Below are positions 23,862-37,275 of a stretch of DNA of 64,000 bases, piece by piece. The stretch is taken from NCBI RefSeq assembly GCF_001659605.2, contig NC_035173.2:9199413-9263412 (forward strand), written 5' to 3'. Below the pieces are notes generated by a model. That model had not been told where the DNA came from, ran no database searches, and was given only the letters and a program-made list of their open reading frames with translations. Origin of the DNA: Manihot esculenta (taxonomy: Eukaryota; Streptophyta; Magnoliopsida; Malpighiales; Euphorbiaceae). Position numbers and translations under genes: made by a program. Every line of letters starts with the position of its first letter. Within the stretch, counting starts at the first letter, position 1.

Positions 23862-24988
23862 TGAAGAGACTGGTCACGGGCATCAATCTCCATGAAGAGG
23901 CCCATCACCTAACAAGAAAAGAAAAACTATTAAAAAAGAAGAAAACAACGGGAGTGAAATACAACCCGAAACTAAGAAAACAGCTCACCATAAGGAGCAT
24001 CACCCTAACTGTGTCCCCTAACTCCCCTCGAGTCCGAGAACGGAACGCCGCTTGCTCCAGGGTAGAGCTGGCTAGGAGGCCAGTAAGGGCAAGTAGACGC
24101 GGGTCTGAAGCCTCAGTGATCCCACCGAACATTCTCTCCCATAATAGCTTCGCAACAATGCTCACCGGAGACTGGTGGGTGATGTCTTCTGCATTCAGAA
24201 TCTCATTGTCGGGGGCAAAAAATAATGGCTCCACATAAGTCTTCTCTTTCTCGAGAGGAGGCAAAGCTGGGGCCGGCTGTTTGGAAGCACGAGCCTTCTT
24301 TGGAGATGGAACCACGGCAGGAGCTTTTGAGGGAGGAGTTTGCTTGCCAGTGACCTCCTTGTCAACGATACCACTGCCGGCCGAGGTCTTCTTCTGACAA
24401 GAAGCAGCGGGAACAGTTTTGGCCTTTGCCTTTTCTTCAGAAATACTTTGGCCAGCTGGGACAACCTCAACACTCCCTTCGCCAGCTGGGACAACCTCGG
24501 CCACACCCTCGGAGGCACCCCCAACGGCTGAATGGACCTCGGTGCTTTTCGGGAGGCGTTCCTTAGCAGATTCCTCGATTACAATGAGCTCTAAGGACGT
24601 TGGAACTGAGGCCGGCTTAGATTTTGGAGTTGAGGGAGATTTGGAAGAGGAGTGAGACCGGCTACGACCAGAGGATTTGGGAGCTCTTGAACGATGACCC
24701 TCAGAGCTCGGTGCCAAAGAACGATAAGAGATAGGGGCAAGAGGAATGGCTCGACCAATGGACCGGGGAGAAATGATCTCAGCGACCTCTCGAGTCGTAT
24801 CAGCCACTGACATTTCGGCACAAAAAGCATCAAGAGCAGCCCTCATGCTCTCCCGAGACAAGACGAAGTTCTTTGATGGCTTGATCTTCTCCATAGGGAG
24901 TTTGGAAGCTACAAAGAAACAAATATTGAACGTGTTAGAAGCATACCCAATAAAAGACATAAAAAAAGGGCAAACAACACATCAACAG
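23862..24988 (-). pseudogene. Element H antisense gene, downstream exons (Tat-type retrotransposon accessory gene)
   Basis: Minus-strand piece continuing the gene at 39611-40322. After an intron ending TTTCTTTGTAG at about 24909 comes an exon encoding S-K-L-P-M-E-K-I-K-P-S followed by a long Ser/Pro/Ala/Lys-rich, low-complexity region (about 24900-24240) and a more ordered end with L-L-W-E-R-M. A consensus-like donor (ATG|GTGAGC) is at about 23987 and an acceptor (TTGTTAG) near 23910, opening a further exon reading M-G-L-F-M-E-I-D-A-R-D before B interrupts at 23861. The 1-kb exon region has no stop. Function is unknown; the variable charged linker is typical of these plant transposon-associated proteins. 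Confidence 0.6.
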
Positions 24989-27412
24989 TGTAACAACCCG
25001 AAAACCGGACCGTTACCGGCGCTAGGATCCAGATTGACTTAAGGTCGCCGGGACCTGTAGCAAGCCTAACATACATCCTATACAGCTGGTATAATCCCAT
25101 ACATGATCAAACATAGCATAAAACTTTAACTTTTCACATCTACCAAGCTTGACCTGAATATGCATAAAAGTTGAAAACATAAAACCCCCTTTACTGGAGC
25201 CCTCATCAAATGCTCCAGTTGGGTCCACATATCATACGTCAAGCTTGGTTCATCATATCTCATTTTAAACATACATAAAGATCATGTATACCAGGGACAA
25301 ACCATAAACATTAGGGCTAAGCACAATACTAAACCTCAATACATTAGTTTACAATACATCTCTTTTACATCATTACATAATTTTACATTACATCATGTCC
25401 ACTACTATTCTATTACATAACATAACCATAGTCATAACCTGCTAACCTCCTGACTATCTCTGACCCTGCAAGCCTGGGGTTAGGGGAGAAGGGTGAGCTA
25501 TAAAGCCTAGTGAGCAGAACAATAATAAAATCATTTAAACATATGCTTTCATGAAATGCATCACATCACAAATATATCACATCAAGGATGAACTTGTCAC
25601 CAATAGCCCTCTACCTATCGTAACATGTCCAACTGTGCCAGGGGCGATAAGGCCACGCATGGTCTCCTCTTACATAGCTCATATCATAACATGTCCAACT
25701 ATGCTAGGGGCGATTAGGCCACGCCTGGTCTTTTCTTACTTATAACATATTGCCAGGGGCGATTAGGACACACCTGGTCTTTCTATCTCATGTCACATCA
25801 TGTCATATCATATCATATCATATCATACTGCGGGCTAGAGGATCATTCAATATTCATCCACATCATTTTCATCATATTATGCAATGCACCATATTCGTGA
25901 ATTCTAATGCAAACAACCTATTACATAACATGGCATTCATGATGCATGAACATGCTTAAAACATTTAATTTATTTTAAAACATAAAGTTCAGTCCTACTC
26001 ACCTCTGGCTAGCTCTGAACTAACTCTGAAGCAGCTAACACTGCTGACCACCTCGGTTCCTCAGGTCCGATCCTACACAGGTGGACTCAAATGAGGGACC
26101 AAACAACTCTAACATAACACTAAACATCTCCCCAAAAACCCCTCTAAAACACCTCAAAACATGCATGCAAAACAGGCAAAGGAAGGCTGGACAGGGCACC
26201 TTCGGCGGCACATTCGGCGGTCGAATGCTCCCACAGATCCGAAAGTCAGGCACTTTCGGCGGCAGGTTTGGCGGTCGAAAGTCTCCTCCAGAAACGAAAG
26301 CCAGGCACTTTCGGTGGCACCTTCGGCGGCCGAAAGTCCTTTCTAGAGCCGAAAGTCCTTTCTAGAGCTGAAAGTCCATTTTCGAGGGCAAGGTTTGGCG
26401 GCCAAAGATTGTGTCCACAGGCAGGTTCGGAAGCCGAAATCACTTTCGGCGGCCGAACCTGGGTTCTCCAGCAAGGCAGAACCCGTTTCCGCCTCATGCA
26501 ATCCGCCTCCAAAACCTCCCTCACTCACATCCAACACTTCCAAAACATGCACAACTCATACAACAAGCATATAGGGGTCTCAAGCTAGCCTAAACCCCCA
26601 ACAAACATCACATAAACATGCATTAACATACTTTTATCATAAAGGGTATCAAAACCCTTAACATGCACATCCATACTACCCATGCATTCCTAACCCATAA
26701 CCCTTCATAAAACTCACTTAAAACATCACAAAAGATAAGGATCTACACTTACCTCTTGAAGATTGAGGGTTGGTGCGACCCAAGCTTGAAGGTATGGAGA
26801 GTCCAAGCTCCAAAAGTCTCCAAGCTCTCAAAACCTTGATCAAAGCTTAAAACTCTTCAAAGCAAAGATAAAACTCATGAAAACTTGAGGGATCTGAAGA
26901 AAAAGCATAAAAACAACCAAAGGAGAGCATGAACTCACCTATGCCCGAAAAGAGAGAGAAAACTCGCCCATTTTCCGGACACGGGGCCTTTTATAGGTGG
27001 CCGGCTAAACCTCCTTCGGCAGCCAAAGCTGCTGCCAAAACTTCACCACGTTCGGCGGCCGAAAGGAAGCCACCTTCGGAAGCCTAACATGCCTCCTAAA
27101 CTATCCCATGTTCGGCGGTCGAACTTGGTTTACTTCACTCAAAGCCTGCGGAAGCCTAAAGCACTCCCGAAACAGCCCCATGTTCGGCGGTCGAACTTGA
27201 CTTTCGGCGGCCGAACCTGTCAAATGCCTCCTTGGTCTTTTCTTTTCAAAACTCAATTTCTTTTGCATTAAAACTATAAAATCATATGAAAACATTTTAG
27301 AAACACATTTTACCCCTCTAGAAGACTCTGGCATCTTTAGAAATTCCAAGTTTCAACGGAGCTTCCGCCGGAAGGTAGGGATTCCGATGCCGGAATCTAG
27401 CCGGGTATTACA
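24989..27412 (-). mobile_element. Solo LTR G (Tekay/Del-like family) inside element H
   Basis: A 2424-bp solo LTR flanked by the perfect duplication AACAG (24984-24988 and 27413-27417). Ends are TGTAACAACCC and GGGTATTACA on the plus strand, so it reads on the minus strand. The tandem block is at about 25625-25790 ('ccaggggcgat' units) and palindrome clusters at about 26200-26460 and 27045-27225. It lies in what I read as an intron of the antisense gene of H. Only 26 bp of H (27413-27438) separate it from element C. Confidence 0.93.
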
Positions 27413-27438
27413 AACAGGGCAAATACCGGCATTCTTGC

Positions 27439-29695
27439 TGTAACGACCCGAAAATCGGACCGCTATCGGCGCTAGGATTCAGGTCGGCATAAGGCCGCCG
27501 GGACCCGTAGCAAGCCTAACATTCATTCTGTAAACCTGTTTAATCCCATACATGATCAACAACATACATAAAAATTTAACTTTTCTTATTGGTCATTCAT
27601 TCATTCTTTCATTGGTTCACCAAACTCAACCTGTGTATGCACTATACATAGACATAATCATAAACATTAACCCCTGTCTCATCAATGCTCCAATGGGGTG
27701 ACATAACATGTATTGAGTTTAGTTCATAAAAGCATCATTACACATCTAGGATCATGTACAAAAAGGGATTTACATCATACTATGGTCAAGCACAACTCTA
27801 ACATCCATAAACATCGTTACATAACATTTCTATACTATACTCTTACATTACATCAAATTCATGTCCACAACTATCTATTACATGCATCAAGACTCTACTA
27901 TTGCTGACCTCCTGGTCTACCCTGTACCTGCAAACCTGGGGTTTAAGGGAGAGAGGTGAGCTATAAAGCCCAATGAGCAGAATAGTAAAAACATATATTA
28001 ACATTCATGCTTTCATGAAATGCGTCACATCACAGACAATTCACATCAAGGGTGAACCTGCCACCAAATAGTCCCAGCATCATATCTGTGCCAGGCTGTA
28101 GAATAGGGTCCTGGTCTTCCTGTCATATCATAACATTACTTACCATTGCCCCAGGGCCTCATCTGGCACATGGTCTTCACGTTCCATACCGTGCCAGGCC
28201 GTAGAATGGGGTCCTGGTCTTTCTTCAGGGACTACTTGGATCATACAGCATTCACCCACATCCACAACCAAGAATGCAGTGCAACATATTCGTGGATTCT
28301 AATGCAACAACCTATTATATCTCATGGCATTCGTGATGCATGAATTATGCTGAAACATTTAGTATTTACTTTGAAACATAAGGAGTTATTCCACTCACCT
28401 CTGGTTAGCTCAGACCAGACACTGGAGCAGCTGACTCACTGCTGGGGTCCTCGGTTCCTCGGGTCCGAACCTACACAGGTGGACTCAAATGAGGGACTAA
28501 ACATCTATAAACATGACTCTAAAATACTCCCCAAAAACCCCCTAAAACACCTTAAAACATCCATAGAAAACATGCAAAGGAGGGCTGAACAGGGCACTTT
28601 CGACGGCAGGTTCGGAGGCCAAAAGGCCCTCCAGAGCCGAAAGTCATGCACCTTCGGCGGCACTTTCGGCGGCCGAAGGTTCCTTCCAGAGACGAAACTC
28701 ATGCATGTTCGGCGGCACCTTCGGCGGCCGAAACTCCCTTCCAGAGCCGAAAGTCCTCTTTTGGGGGCGGGGTTCGGCAGCCGAAAGGCTTGCCTCACAG
28801 ACAGGTTCGGCGGCCGAAAGTCCTTTCGGCTGCCGAACCTGGTTTCTCCTAAAAGGGCAGAAACTCAGCTCAACATGCATAAACGCCTCCCAACTCATCC
28901 AATCATGCATTTTCCTATTCTACAACATGCATACTCAAGCATACAAGCTCCTAGGGGTTTCAAACTATCCTAAACCCCATCTACAACACATCAAACATGT
29001 GTATCCAACATACATTGCTCATAAACACACATTTAACAAAAAACTCAACATAAACCTACACATGCATTTCTACCCCAAGAAACTTCATAAAACTTACTTA
29101 AAACATGAAAGGAACTATGGATCTACTCTTACCTCTTGTAGAACGAGAGAAGAGGCGATCCGACTCGGAGATGGGAGAGATCCGCTCTTTGGTCTCCAAG
29201 TTTCCAAAACTTGCTCTTTTTGCTCAAATCTCTTCAAATCAACATAAAGCTTGTTAAAACATGAAAGATCGGAGGAAAAACATCAGAAACGAACCAAAGG
29301 AGAGCATGAACTCACCGTGGCCGAAAATGGGGAGAAAACTCGCCCGTTTCGGCCATGGAGCTCTTATATAGGGCTGGCAGACCACCTTTCGGCAGCCGAA
29401 CGTGCCCCCACATTTCATGCAAGTTCGGCGGCCGAACATGAGGTTCGGTGGCCGAACCTTTGAGACTTTCGGAAGCCTAACATGCCCCCCCCAAACCATC
29501 CCACGTTCGGCGGCCGAACCTAGAAATGCCTCCTTGGTCATTTTCATACAAAACTCAATTTCCTTTTTACTTAAAAACATAAAATACATTAAAATATTTT
29601 ATAAAAACATGATTTTACCCTTCTAGAGGTTTCCGACATCCGAGATTCCACCAGACGGTAGGAATTCCGATATCGGAGTCTAGCCGGGTGTTACA
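27439..29695 (-). repeat. 3' LTR of element C
   Basis: From TGTAACGACCC at 27439 to GGGTGTTACA at 29695. Palindrome clusters lie at about 28595-28840 and 29390-29520. Next to it, at 29696-29709, is the polypurine tract on the minus strand. Confidence 0.93.
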
Positions 29696-29815
29696 TTCTT
29701 CCCCCCTTAAGAACATTCGTCCCCGAATGTTCACCAAACAAACATGGCATAGCATAAAACATGAACGTACAAAGCATAAAACATAACCATACATACAAAA
29801 CACATAACACTTACC

Positions 29816-30034
29816 TTAGAAGAGATGAGGATATTGCCGAAGCATGGACTCCCGTGTCTCCCAAGTACACTCTTCGATGTTGTGGTGATTCCAAAGGACT
29901 TTCACCATCGGGATTTCCTTGTTTCTTAGCTTTCTGATCTGGGTGTCTAGGATCCGTACTGGCTGCTCAACATAGGTGAGATCCTCTTGGATCTCCACAT
30001 CAGGCTCACTAAGAACCTTGCCCGGATCCGACAC
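29816..30034 (-). pseudogene. Element C chromodomain end of pol
   Basis: The last 72 codons of C gag-pol, from S-D-P-G-K to P-H-L-F with the stop at 29816-29818. It carries the chromodomain core V-K-V-L-W-N-H-H and C-T-W-E. It is cut off from the rest of pol by solo LTR F at 30035; the sequence resumes at 32249 after F. Confidence 0.9.
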
Positions 30035-32248
30035 TGTAATACCCGGCTAGACTCCGGCATCGGAATTCCTACTGTCCGGTGGAATCGCAGATGTTGGAAA
30101 CCTCTAGAAGGGTAAAATCATGTTTTTATAAAATGTTTTCATGTATTTTAATGTTTTAAGTATGAAATAAAATGAGTTTTGCATGAAAAAGTCCTTGGAG
30201 GAAAACTCAGGTTTGGCCGCCGAAAGTCAAGTTCGGCCGCCGAACATGCATGCGTTTTGGAGGCACGTTAGGCCCCCGAAAGCATGAACGAGGGAAGTCC
30301 AGGTTCGGCCGCCGAACTTAACCTTCGGCCGCCGAACATAGCATGCATGCGGAGGCACATTCGGCCCCCGAACGTGGCCTGGCCAGCCACCTATAAAAGG
30401 GTCCCTTAGCCGAAAACGGGCGAGCTTTTTCTCCCCATTTCGGCCAAGGTGAGCATTCCGCCATCCTTCCCCAATCTTGAGTTTTTCCTTCCTTTTTCCA
30501 TGATTTTTACAAGTTTATAACTTTGGTTTTGAAGATCTTTGAGCTTAGAACGAGTTTTGGAGCTTGGAGACCAAAAGTTGGAACTTCTCCCATCTCCAAG
30601 TTTAGATCTCCTCAACCCTCGATCTTCAAGAGGTAAGAGCCGATCTTAAGCTCATAGTATGTTTTAAATAAGTTTTATGAAGTTTTATGGGGTAGGAATG
30701 CATGTTTGAGTTAGTCGAGCTATGTTAGGTTTTATGTGATTTTTGAACAATGTGGCATGTTTGAGTATGTTTGAAGTGTTGTAGGTGGGGTATATGTTTG
30801 TTTGAGGCCCCTAGGAGCTTGTATGCATGTTTTGGTTGAATGGTATACATGATTTGAGCTTGGGAGGCGAAATGTGCATAGGAGAGCTGAGTTTCTGCCA
30901 TTCGGGAGAAACTCAGGTTCGGCCGCCGAAGGGACTTTCGGCCGCCGAACCCCCTTGTGGAGGCAGCATTCGGCTGCCGAAGCTTGCCTCCGAAAGAGGA
31001 CTTTCGGATCTGTCTGGACTTTCGGCCGCCGAAGGTGCCGCCGAAAGTGCCCTGTCCAGACTTTTCTTGCATGTTTTTATGTGATGTTTTCAGGATGTTT
31101 TAGGGGGGTTTTTGGGGAGTATAGTAGAGTTATGTTTATGTATGTTTGGTCCCTTATTGGAGTCCACCTGTGTAGGAACGGACCCGAGGAACCGAGGTGC
31201 TTAGCAGTGTCAACTGCTTCAGAGATAGTCCAGAGCTAGTCTAGAGGTGAGTGGAACACAACTCTCTTATTTTAAAGCAAATGAATCAAATGTTTTAAGC
31301 ATGTTCATGCATCATGAATACCATGATATGTAATAGGTTGTTTGCATTAGAATTCACGAATATGCTGCATTGCATAATATGTTGATGATGTGGATGAATC
31401 TTGAATGATCCTCTAGCCCTCAATACGATATGATATGATGAGATATGCCATGGTATGATATGAGATAAAATGACCAGGTCGCTCCTGGTAATATGTTATA
31501 TGTGAGCGAACACTAGGTGAGGCCTAATCGCCCCTGGTGTAGTTGGACATGTTATGGTATGAGTTATGTAAGTGAATACTAGGCGTGGCCTCATCGCCCC
31601 TGGTATAGTTGGACATGTAATGATATGTGGAGGGCTAAGGGTGACAAATTCATCCTTGATGTGATATGTTTGTGATGTGATGCATTTCATGATAGCGTAC
31701 GTTAAAATGAACTGTTTTCTTTATGGTTTCCGCTCACTGGGCTTTTTAGCTCACCCCTCTCCCCTAACCCCAGGTTTGCAGGGTCAGAGGTAGTTCAGGA
31801 AGACGACGAGATATGGTTATGGTCTTGACATGTAATAGAATAGTAGTGGACATGATGTAATGTAAGGTTATGTATTGATGTAAAAAGAGTTGTATTGCAT
31901 AATGATATTATGTTATATGTTCAGAGTTATAGTATTGTTCTTGGCCCGAGTTGTTTAATCCCTTTATACATGAGTTTTATTTTATGTCGTTTCATGTGAT
32001 GGTCCGAGTTTGACAAAGGGTATGCTGACCCTAGGGGTTCTATGAGTTCAGTCATAGTGCATACACAGGTTAAACGGGTTAAAGAAGAAGTTTACAGTTT
32101 TATGTTTTAAAGTTTATGCTTATGTTTGATCATGTATGGGATTATACCAGCTATACAGGATGTATGTTAGGCTTGCTACGGGTCCCGGCGACCTTAAGTC
32201 GATCTGGATCCTAGCGCCGGTAGCGGTCCGGATTTCCGGGTCGTTACA
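30035..32248 (+). mobile_element. Solo LTR F (Tekay/Del-like family) inside pol of element C
   Basis: A 2214-bp solo LTR in plus orientation (TGTAATACCC...GGGTCGTTACA), flanked by the perfect duplication GACAC (30030-30034 and 32249-32253). It retains the upstream palindromes (from about 30212 to 30335), a TATA box near 30391, the downstream palindromes (about 30915-31050) and a diverged tandem block (about 31465-31620). Its orientation is opposite to its host C. Confidence 0.95.
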
Positions 32249-34977
32249 GACACGAACTTCCTCGGCATAGAAACATGGAAAACCGGATGGATTCTCTCCA
32301 TTGAAGCAGGCAAGTCCAGCTTGTACGATACATTCCCAATCCTTTGCAAGACTTCAAAGGGTCCGATGTACCGTGGAGCTAGCTTACCTTTCTTCCCAAA
32401 TCGAATCACCCCTTTCATTGAAGACACCTTGAGCAATACCAAATCCCCCTCCTGAAACTCTACTTGCCTTCTGCGGATATCTGCATAACTCTTCTGTCTG
32501 CTTGCAGCAGTCTTAATCCTTTCTCTGATTATGGGCACCACTCTGCTGGTGATCTCTACAAGCTCAGGCCCTGCCAAGGCCTTTTCTCCTACTTCTTCCC
32601 AACAGACAGGCGACCTGCACTTCCTTCCATACAAAGCTTCATATGGGGCCATCCCTATGCTGGCATGATGGCTGTTATTGTAGGCAAACTCCACTAAAGG
32701 TAGATGCTGCCTCTAAGAACCGCCAAAATCCAGCACACACATTCTGAGCATATCTTCTATTATTTGGATGGTCCTCTCTGATTGTCCGTCCGTCTGAGGA
32801 TGGAAAGCAGTGCTAAAATCCAACCTAGTACCCATAGCGTTCTGCAGACTCCGCCAAAACCTGGAGGTGAACTGGGGCCCTCTATCAGACACTATTGAAA
32901 CAGGAACCCCATGCAGCCTGACAACCTCATCAACATACACCTGCGCCAACTTGTCCACAGAATAGCCACTCCTGACAGGGATGAAGTGAGCAGATTTGGT
33001 CAGTCTATCCACAATCACCCATATGGAGTCCAATCTGTTGGACGTTGCCGGTAACCTCACCACGAAGTCCATAGCTATATTCTCCCATTTCCATTCTGGA
33101 ATAGGTAGTGGTTTAAGCATTCCAGCCGGCTTCTGATGTTCCAGCTTCACCCTCTGACACACTTCGCAGGCTGACACAAACTGTGCCACTTCTTTCTTTA
33201 TAGCTGGCCACCAATACACTTTCTTTAGATCTTGATACATCTTGGTGGCTCCGAGGTGAACGCTGTATCTGGCATTATGAGCTTCCCTCATAATGTCTCC
33301 CTTCAGTCCCACATCATCTGGTACACATAATCTATTCCCATAGCGGAGGATCCCTTTGCTGTCAAACCTGAATTCTTCATTCTTACCTGACTGAATAGTC
33401 CTGGCAATCTTTACTAACTCTGGGTCCTCATGCTGTTTCTGAGCCACCTGCTCCAGAAACACGGGTGCCACTCTCATCTGGGCAACTAAAGCACCTGTAC
33501 CAGACAACTCCAGCTGTAGACCTTCATTCATGAGCTCCAAAAACTGCCTCACCACTGGCCTCTTCTCTGCTGAAATATGGGACAAACTGCCAAGTGATTT
33601 CTGGCTTAAGGCGTCTGCCACAACATTCGCCTTACCCGGATGGTACTGGATCTTGCAATCATAATCACTGAGCAGTTCTACCCACCTTCTCTGCCTCAAA
33701 TTCAAATCTCTTTGACTCAGGATGTACTGTAGGCTCTTATGATCTGTGAAGATCTCACATTTAACCCTATAAAGGTAGTGCCTCCACATCTTGAGTGCAA
33801 AGATTACTGCTGCCATCTCTAGGTCATGTGTAGGGTAATTCAACTCGTGCTTCTTCAGCTGCCTAGAAGCATAAGCAATCACCCTTTCATCCTGCATTAG
33901 CACACAACCCAGTCCCACACGGGACGCATCACAATACACTAAGAAGTCTTCATTACTAGATGGCAGAGCTAACACTGGTGCTGAAGTCAACCTCTTCTTT
34001 AGCTCCTCAAAGCTCTCCTCACACTGGTCGGTCCACGCAAACCTCTGGTTCTTCTTAGTCAGTCTGGTCATGGGAGCTGCAATTTTTGAGAAGTCTTGAA
34101 CGAACCTCCTGTAGTAACCTGCTAAACCCAAGAAACTCTTGATCTCTTTCACAGTAGTGGGTCTAGGCCAGTTTGCTACAGCTTCCACTTTCTTGGGGTC
34201 TACCTCAATTCTATTTTCTGACACCACATGCCCCAAGAAGGAGATGCTCCTCAGCCAGAATTCACACTTGGAGAACTTGGCATACAAGCCATGTTCCCTC
34301 AAGGTCTGCAAAACCAACCTCAGCTGATGGGCATGCTCCTCTGCATTCCTGGAATACACTAAGATATCATCTTTGAAGACAATAACAAAGTGATCCAGGT
34401 ATTGACTAAACACTCTGTTCATGAGATCCATGAATGCTGCAGGGGCATTGGTTAACCCGAACGGCATCACAAGGAACTCATAATGCCCATATCTGGTCCT
34501 GAAGGCTGTCTTCGGCACATCCTCTTCTCTTATCCTCAGCTGATGATACCCCGATCTCAGATCTATTTTGGAGAAACAACCTGCTCCTGCTAGCTGGTCG
34601 AATAGATTGTCGATCCTTGGCAATGGGTACTTATTCTTGGTAGTGACCTTGTTCAACTGCCTGTAGTCGATACAAAGTCTGAGGGATCCATCTTTCTTTT
34701 TCACAAATAGCACTGGAGCACCCCAAGGTGAGGTACTCGGTCGAATGAATCCTCTGTCTACCAACTCTTGCAACTACTCCTTAAGCTCCTTCAATTCTGC
34801 TGGTGCCATCCTGTAGGGAGGAATAGAGATCGGTCTGGTTCCAGGCATCAGTTTAATTTCAAACTCTATCTCCCTAGCAGGTGGTAAACCTGGCAGCTCG
34901 TCTGGGAATACATCTAAGAACTCACTGACCACGAGCACTGAGGCGGGCTCTCTAACATGACTATCCAGCTCTCTCAC
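32249..34977 (-). pseudogene. Element C pol (protease end, RT, RNase H, integrase), broken
   Basis: Minus-strand pol, co-linear with A. Visible are the RT with [11 protein letters not shown] and F-K-D-D in place of F-I-D-D (an Ile-to-Lys change in the active-site motif), RNase H, the integrase H-H-C-C finger and the D-D-E core. In-frame stops: 34774-34776 (CAG to TAG, before RT) and 32713-32715 (TGG to TAG, in integrase). The end of integrase is cut by F at 32249. The altered RT motif and the two stops show it cannot encode a working polymerase. Confidence 0.93.
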
Positions 34978-34982
34978 ATGAG

Positions 34983-37019
34983 CTAGAAAACTCTGACAAC
35001 CCTCCTGAGTAGCCTACGAGCCTGAAGGGCTGATATCAAACCTCTAGGTGTACTCCCCCTATCTCCTCTGAAGACAACCTCTGACCCATCCTGACATCTG
35101 AACCTGACTACCTTGTCTCTGCAATCCAAGGTAGCACCATGGGTAGATAGCCAATCCATCCCTAGAATGACGTCAAAATCTGTCAAGTCTAGAACCACAA
35201 GGTCGGTAGAAAGGCATCTTCCCTCTATAAAAACTGGACTATACTGGCAGACTGACTCTACCACTGACGGGTCACACTTGGATCCACTGACCCATAGGGG
35301 ACACTCTAACCCAGAGACCATCAATCCCAACCTCTCGACGGCCCTCGGAGCAATAAAAAAATGAGATGCACCAGGGTCCAATAATGCATACACATCTGAA
35401 CAACCAATGATGAGATTACCTGACACCACGGTGTTGGATGTGTTTGCCTCCTGCTGAGTCATGGTGAAGATCCGTGCTGGAGCTGATGGACCCTCACCCC
35501 TATAGCCTGCTGAAGAAGAGGCTGCCCCTCTTCCTCTGCCTCTGCCACTAGCCTGAGTTGTGGCTGGAGCTACTGGTTGAGCTACACTGCCAGAAGCTGT
35601 CTGCTGGGACTGTGCCATAGGAACTGCTCTTGGACACTCCCGAGCCATGTGGCCCTCTTGCCCACATCTGAAACATACATTCGTCCCAGCCCGACAGACT
35701 CCCTTGTGTGGCTTACCACACCTTGCACATACGACATTATCTGCACCAGAGCTTGAGCCACTCCCTAATCCCAGACCTGACTTAATCTTGCTCCAGAACT
35801 TGTTCTTCTTAGACTTGGCTTTACCCCATCTCTTACTGCCTGAACTGAGAGAAGAAGGGTCTAACTTTCCCCCACCTGGGGTCTTAGAACCAGAAGGCTG
35901 TGCCACTGACTGCTTGACTTTCCCCTCGATTACTGCACTAGCCTCCATCCTCCGAGCCATATCTACTATGGCATGGAAACTCTCCCTCTCTGCTGACTGA
36001 ATCAAGGAGGAATACCTGGAATGGAGCTTCATGATATCTCTCCTTGACTTTTTCTGATCTGTGTCTAGATTCTGTCCAGCAAACGGCAACAGCTCCAAGA
36101 ATCTGTCTGTATACTCATCCACACTCATCTCATCTGTCTGCCTCAACTGCTCAAATTCAATCATTTTCAGCTCCCTGGAACTGTCAGGGAAAGCCCATCC
36201 TGCAAACTCATTTGCAAACTCCTCCCACGATAGGCTGTCCAACCTCGGGTTCACATAGTTCTTAAACCACTCTCGGGCCTTCTTGCATTTTAGTGTGAAC
36301 CCAGCCATCTGAATGGCTCTACTGTCATCAGCTCCTATCTCATTTGTAATTGTCTTGACCCTCTCAAGGTACACAAACGGGTCATCACCGGTTTCAAACT
36401 GGGGAGCACCCAACTTCATGTAGTCGGTTATCTGGACCTTGCTCCCCCCAGATGAGCTAGGTTTAGGCATTTGGGTTTCTGGGACAATAGGGGCTGCTGG
36501 TGGTGGAGGAGGTGCAGCATCCCCCGGGGTAGGGTTTGCTGTGCCTGGATGGTAGGGTGGGGGTGGATACATAGGGTACTATGGGTACTGTGGATAAAAA
36601 GGTGGGTATGGCATCTGGGAGTGATAAGGGTTAAAACTGGGGTAATCCGATGTACCTCCCATCGAATACCCGGGATTATGTGAAAAGGGTGGGTAGTAAG
36701 GTGGCTGAACAAATCCCGAGGCCTGAGTGCCTCCTTGGGACTCTCCCATTCCCTCTTCTGACATACTTACTCCGAGACTGCCATCCCTCCTCTGATCCAC
36801 ATCCATCTGATCCCCCACATCCTCTGACATATCCCCTTACACTGTTCCCCTCACTAATCTGCTTCTACCCAGATCCAAAGACCTTATAGGGTCTCTTACT
36901 GCTCTTTCTCTGCTGGACCTACTTGACATTGCCCTAGGCAATGCAGGAGGACGGGCATCAGTGCCCTCGTCCTGGGGTGGTACTCCAGTCAATCGTGCAG
37001 ATCGACGAGTTCCTCTCAT
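34983..37019 (-). pseudogene. Element C gag and protease, broken
   Basis: Minus-strand gag from ATG at 37017-37019 (M-R-G-T-R-R), with the Pro/Tyr-rich N-terminus, gag domain, two Cys-rich knuckles (around 35640-35740) and retropepsin with D-P-G-A (around 35370). Stops: 36837-36839 (CAA to TAA) and 36579-36581 (CAG to TAG). A 1-bp loss in a C run near 35000, compared with B, shifts the frame between protease and RT. The gag sequence spans, uninterrupted, the places where A and D struck element B, which makes it the reference for those insertion sites. Confidence 0.92.
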
Positions 37020-37275
37020 CCTGTTTTCTGAAAAACAACACACATCACATGGAACATTAGCATCAAATGGTTCATGTGCAAACACATGAACCCGCATCAC
37101 ATACATCACATATATAGCATATCATTAATGCACATGCATATACTCATGGCATTTCACATCATCAATCAAGACAGGACTCTACATCCTATCCTAGTGGACA
37201 TGATTTTCCTATTGTGCTTGACCTTCTATAACATCTATGAGCCCGACACTCTAGGTCCGACCATATGAACCTAGG

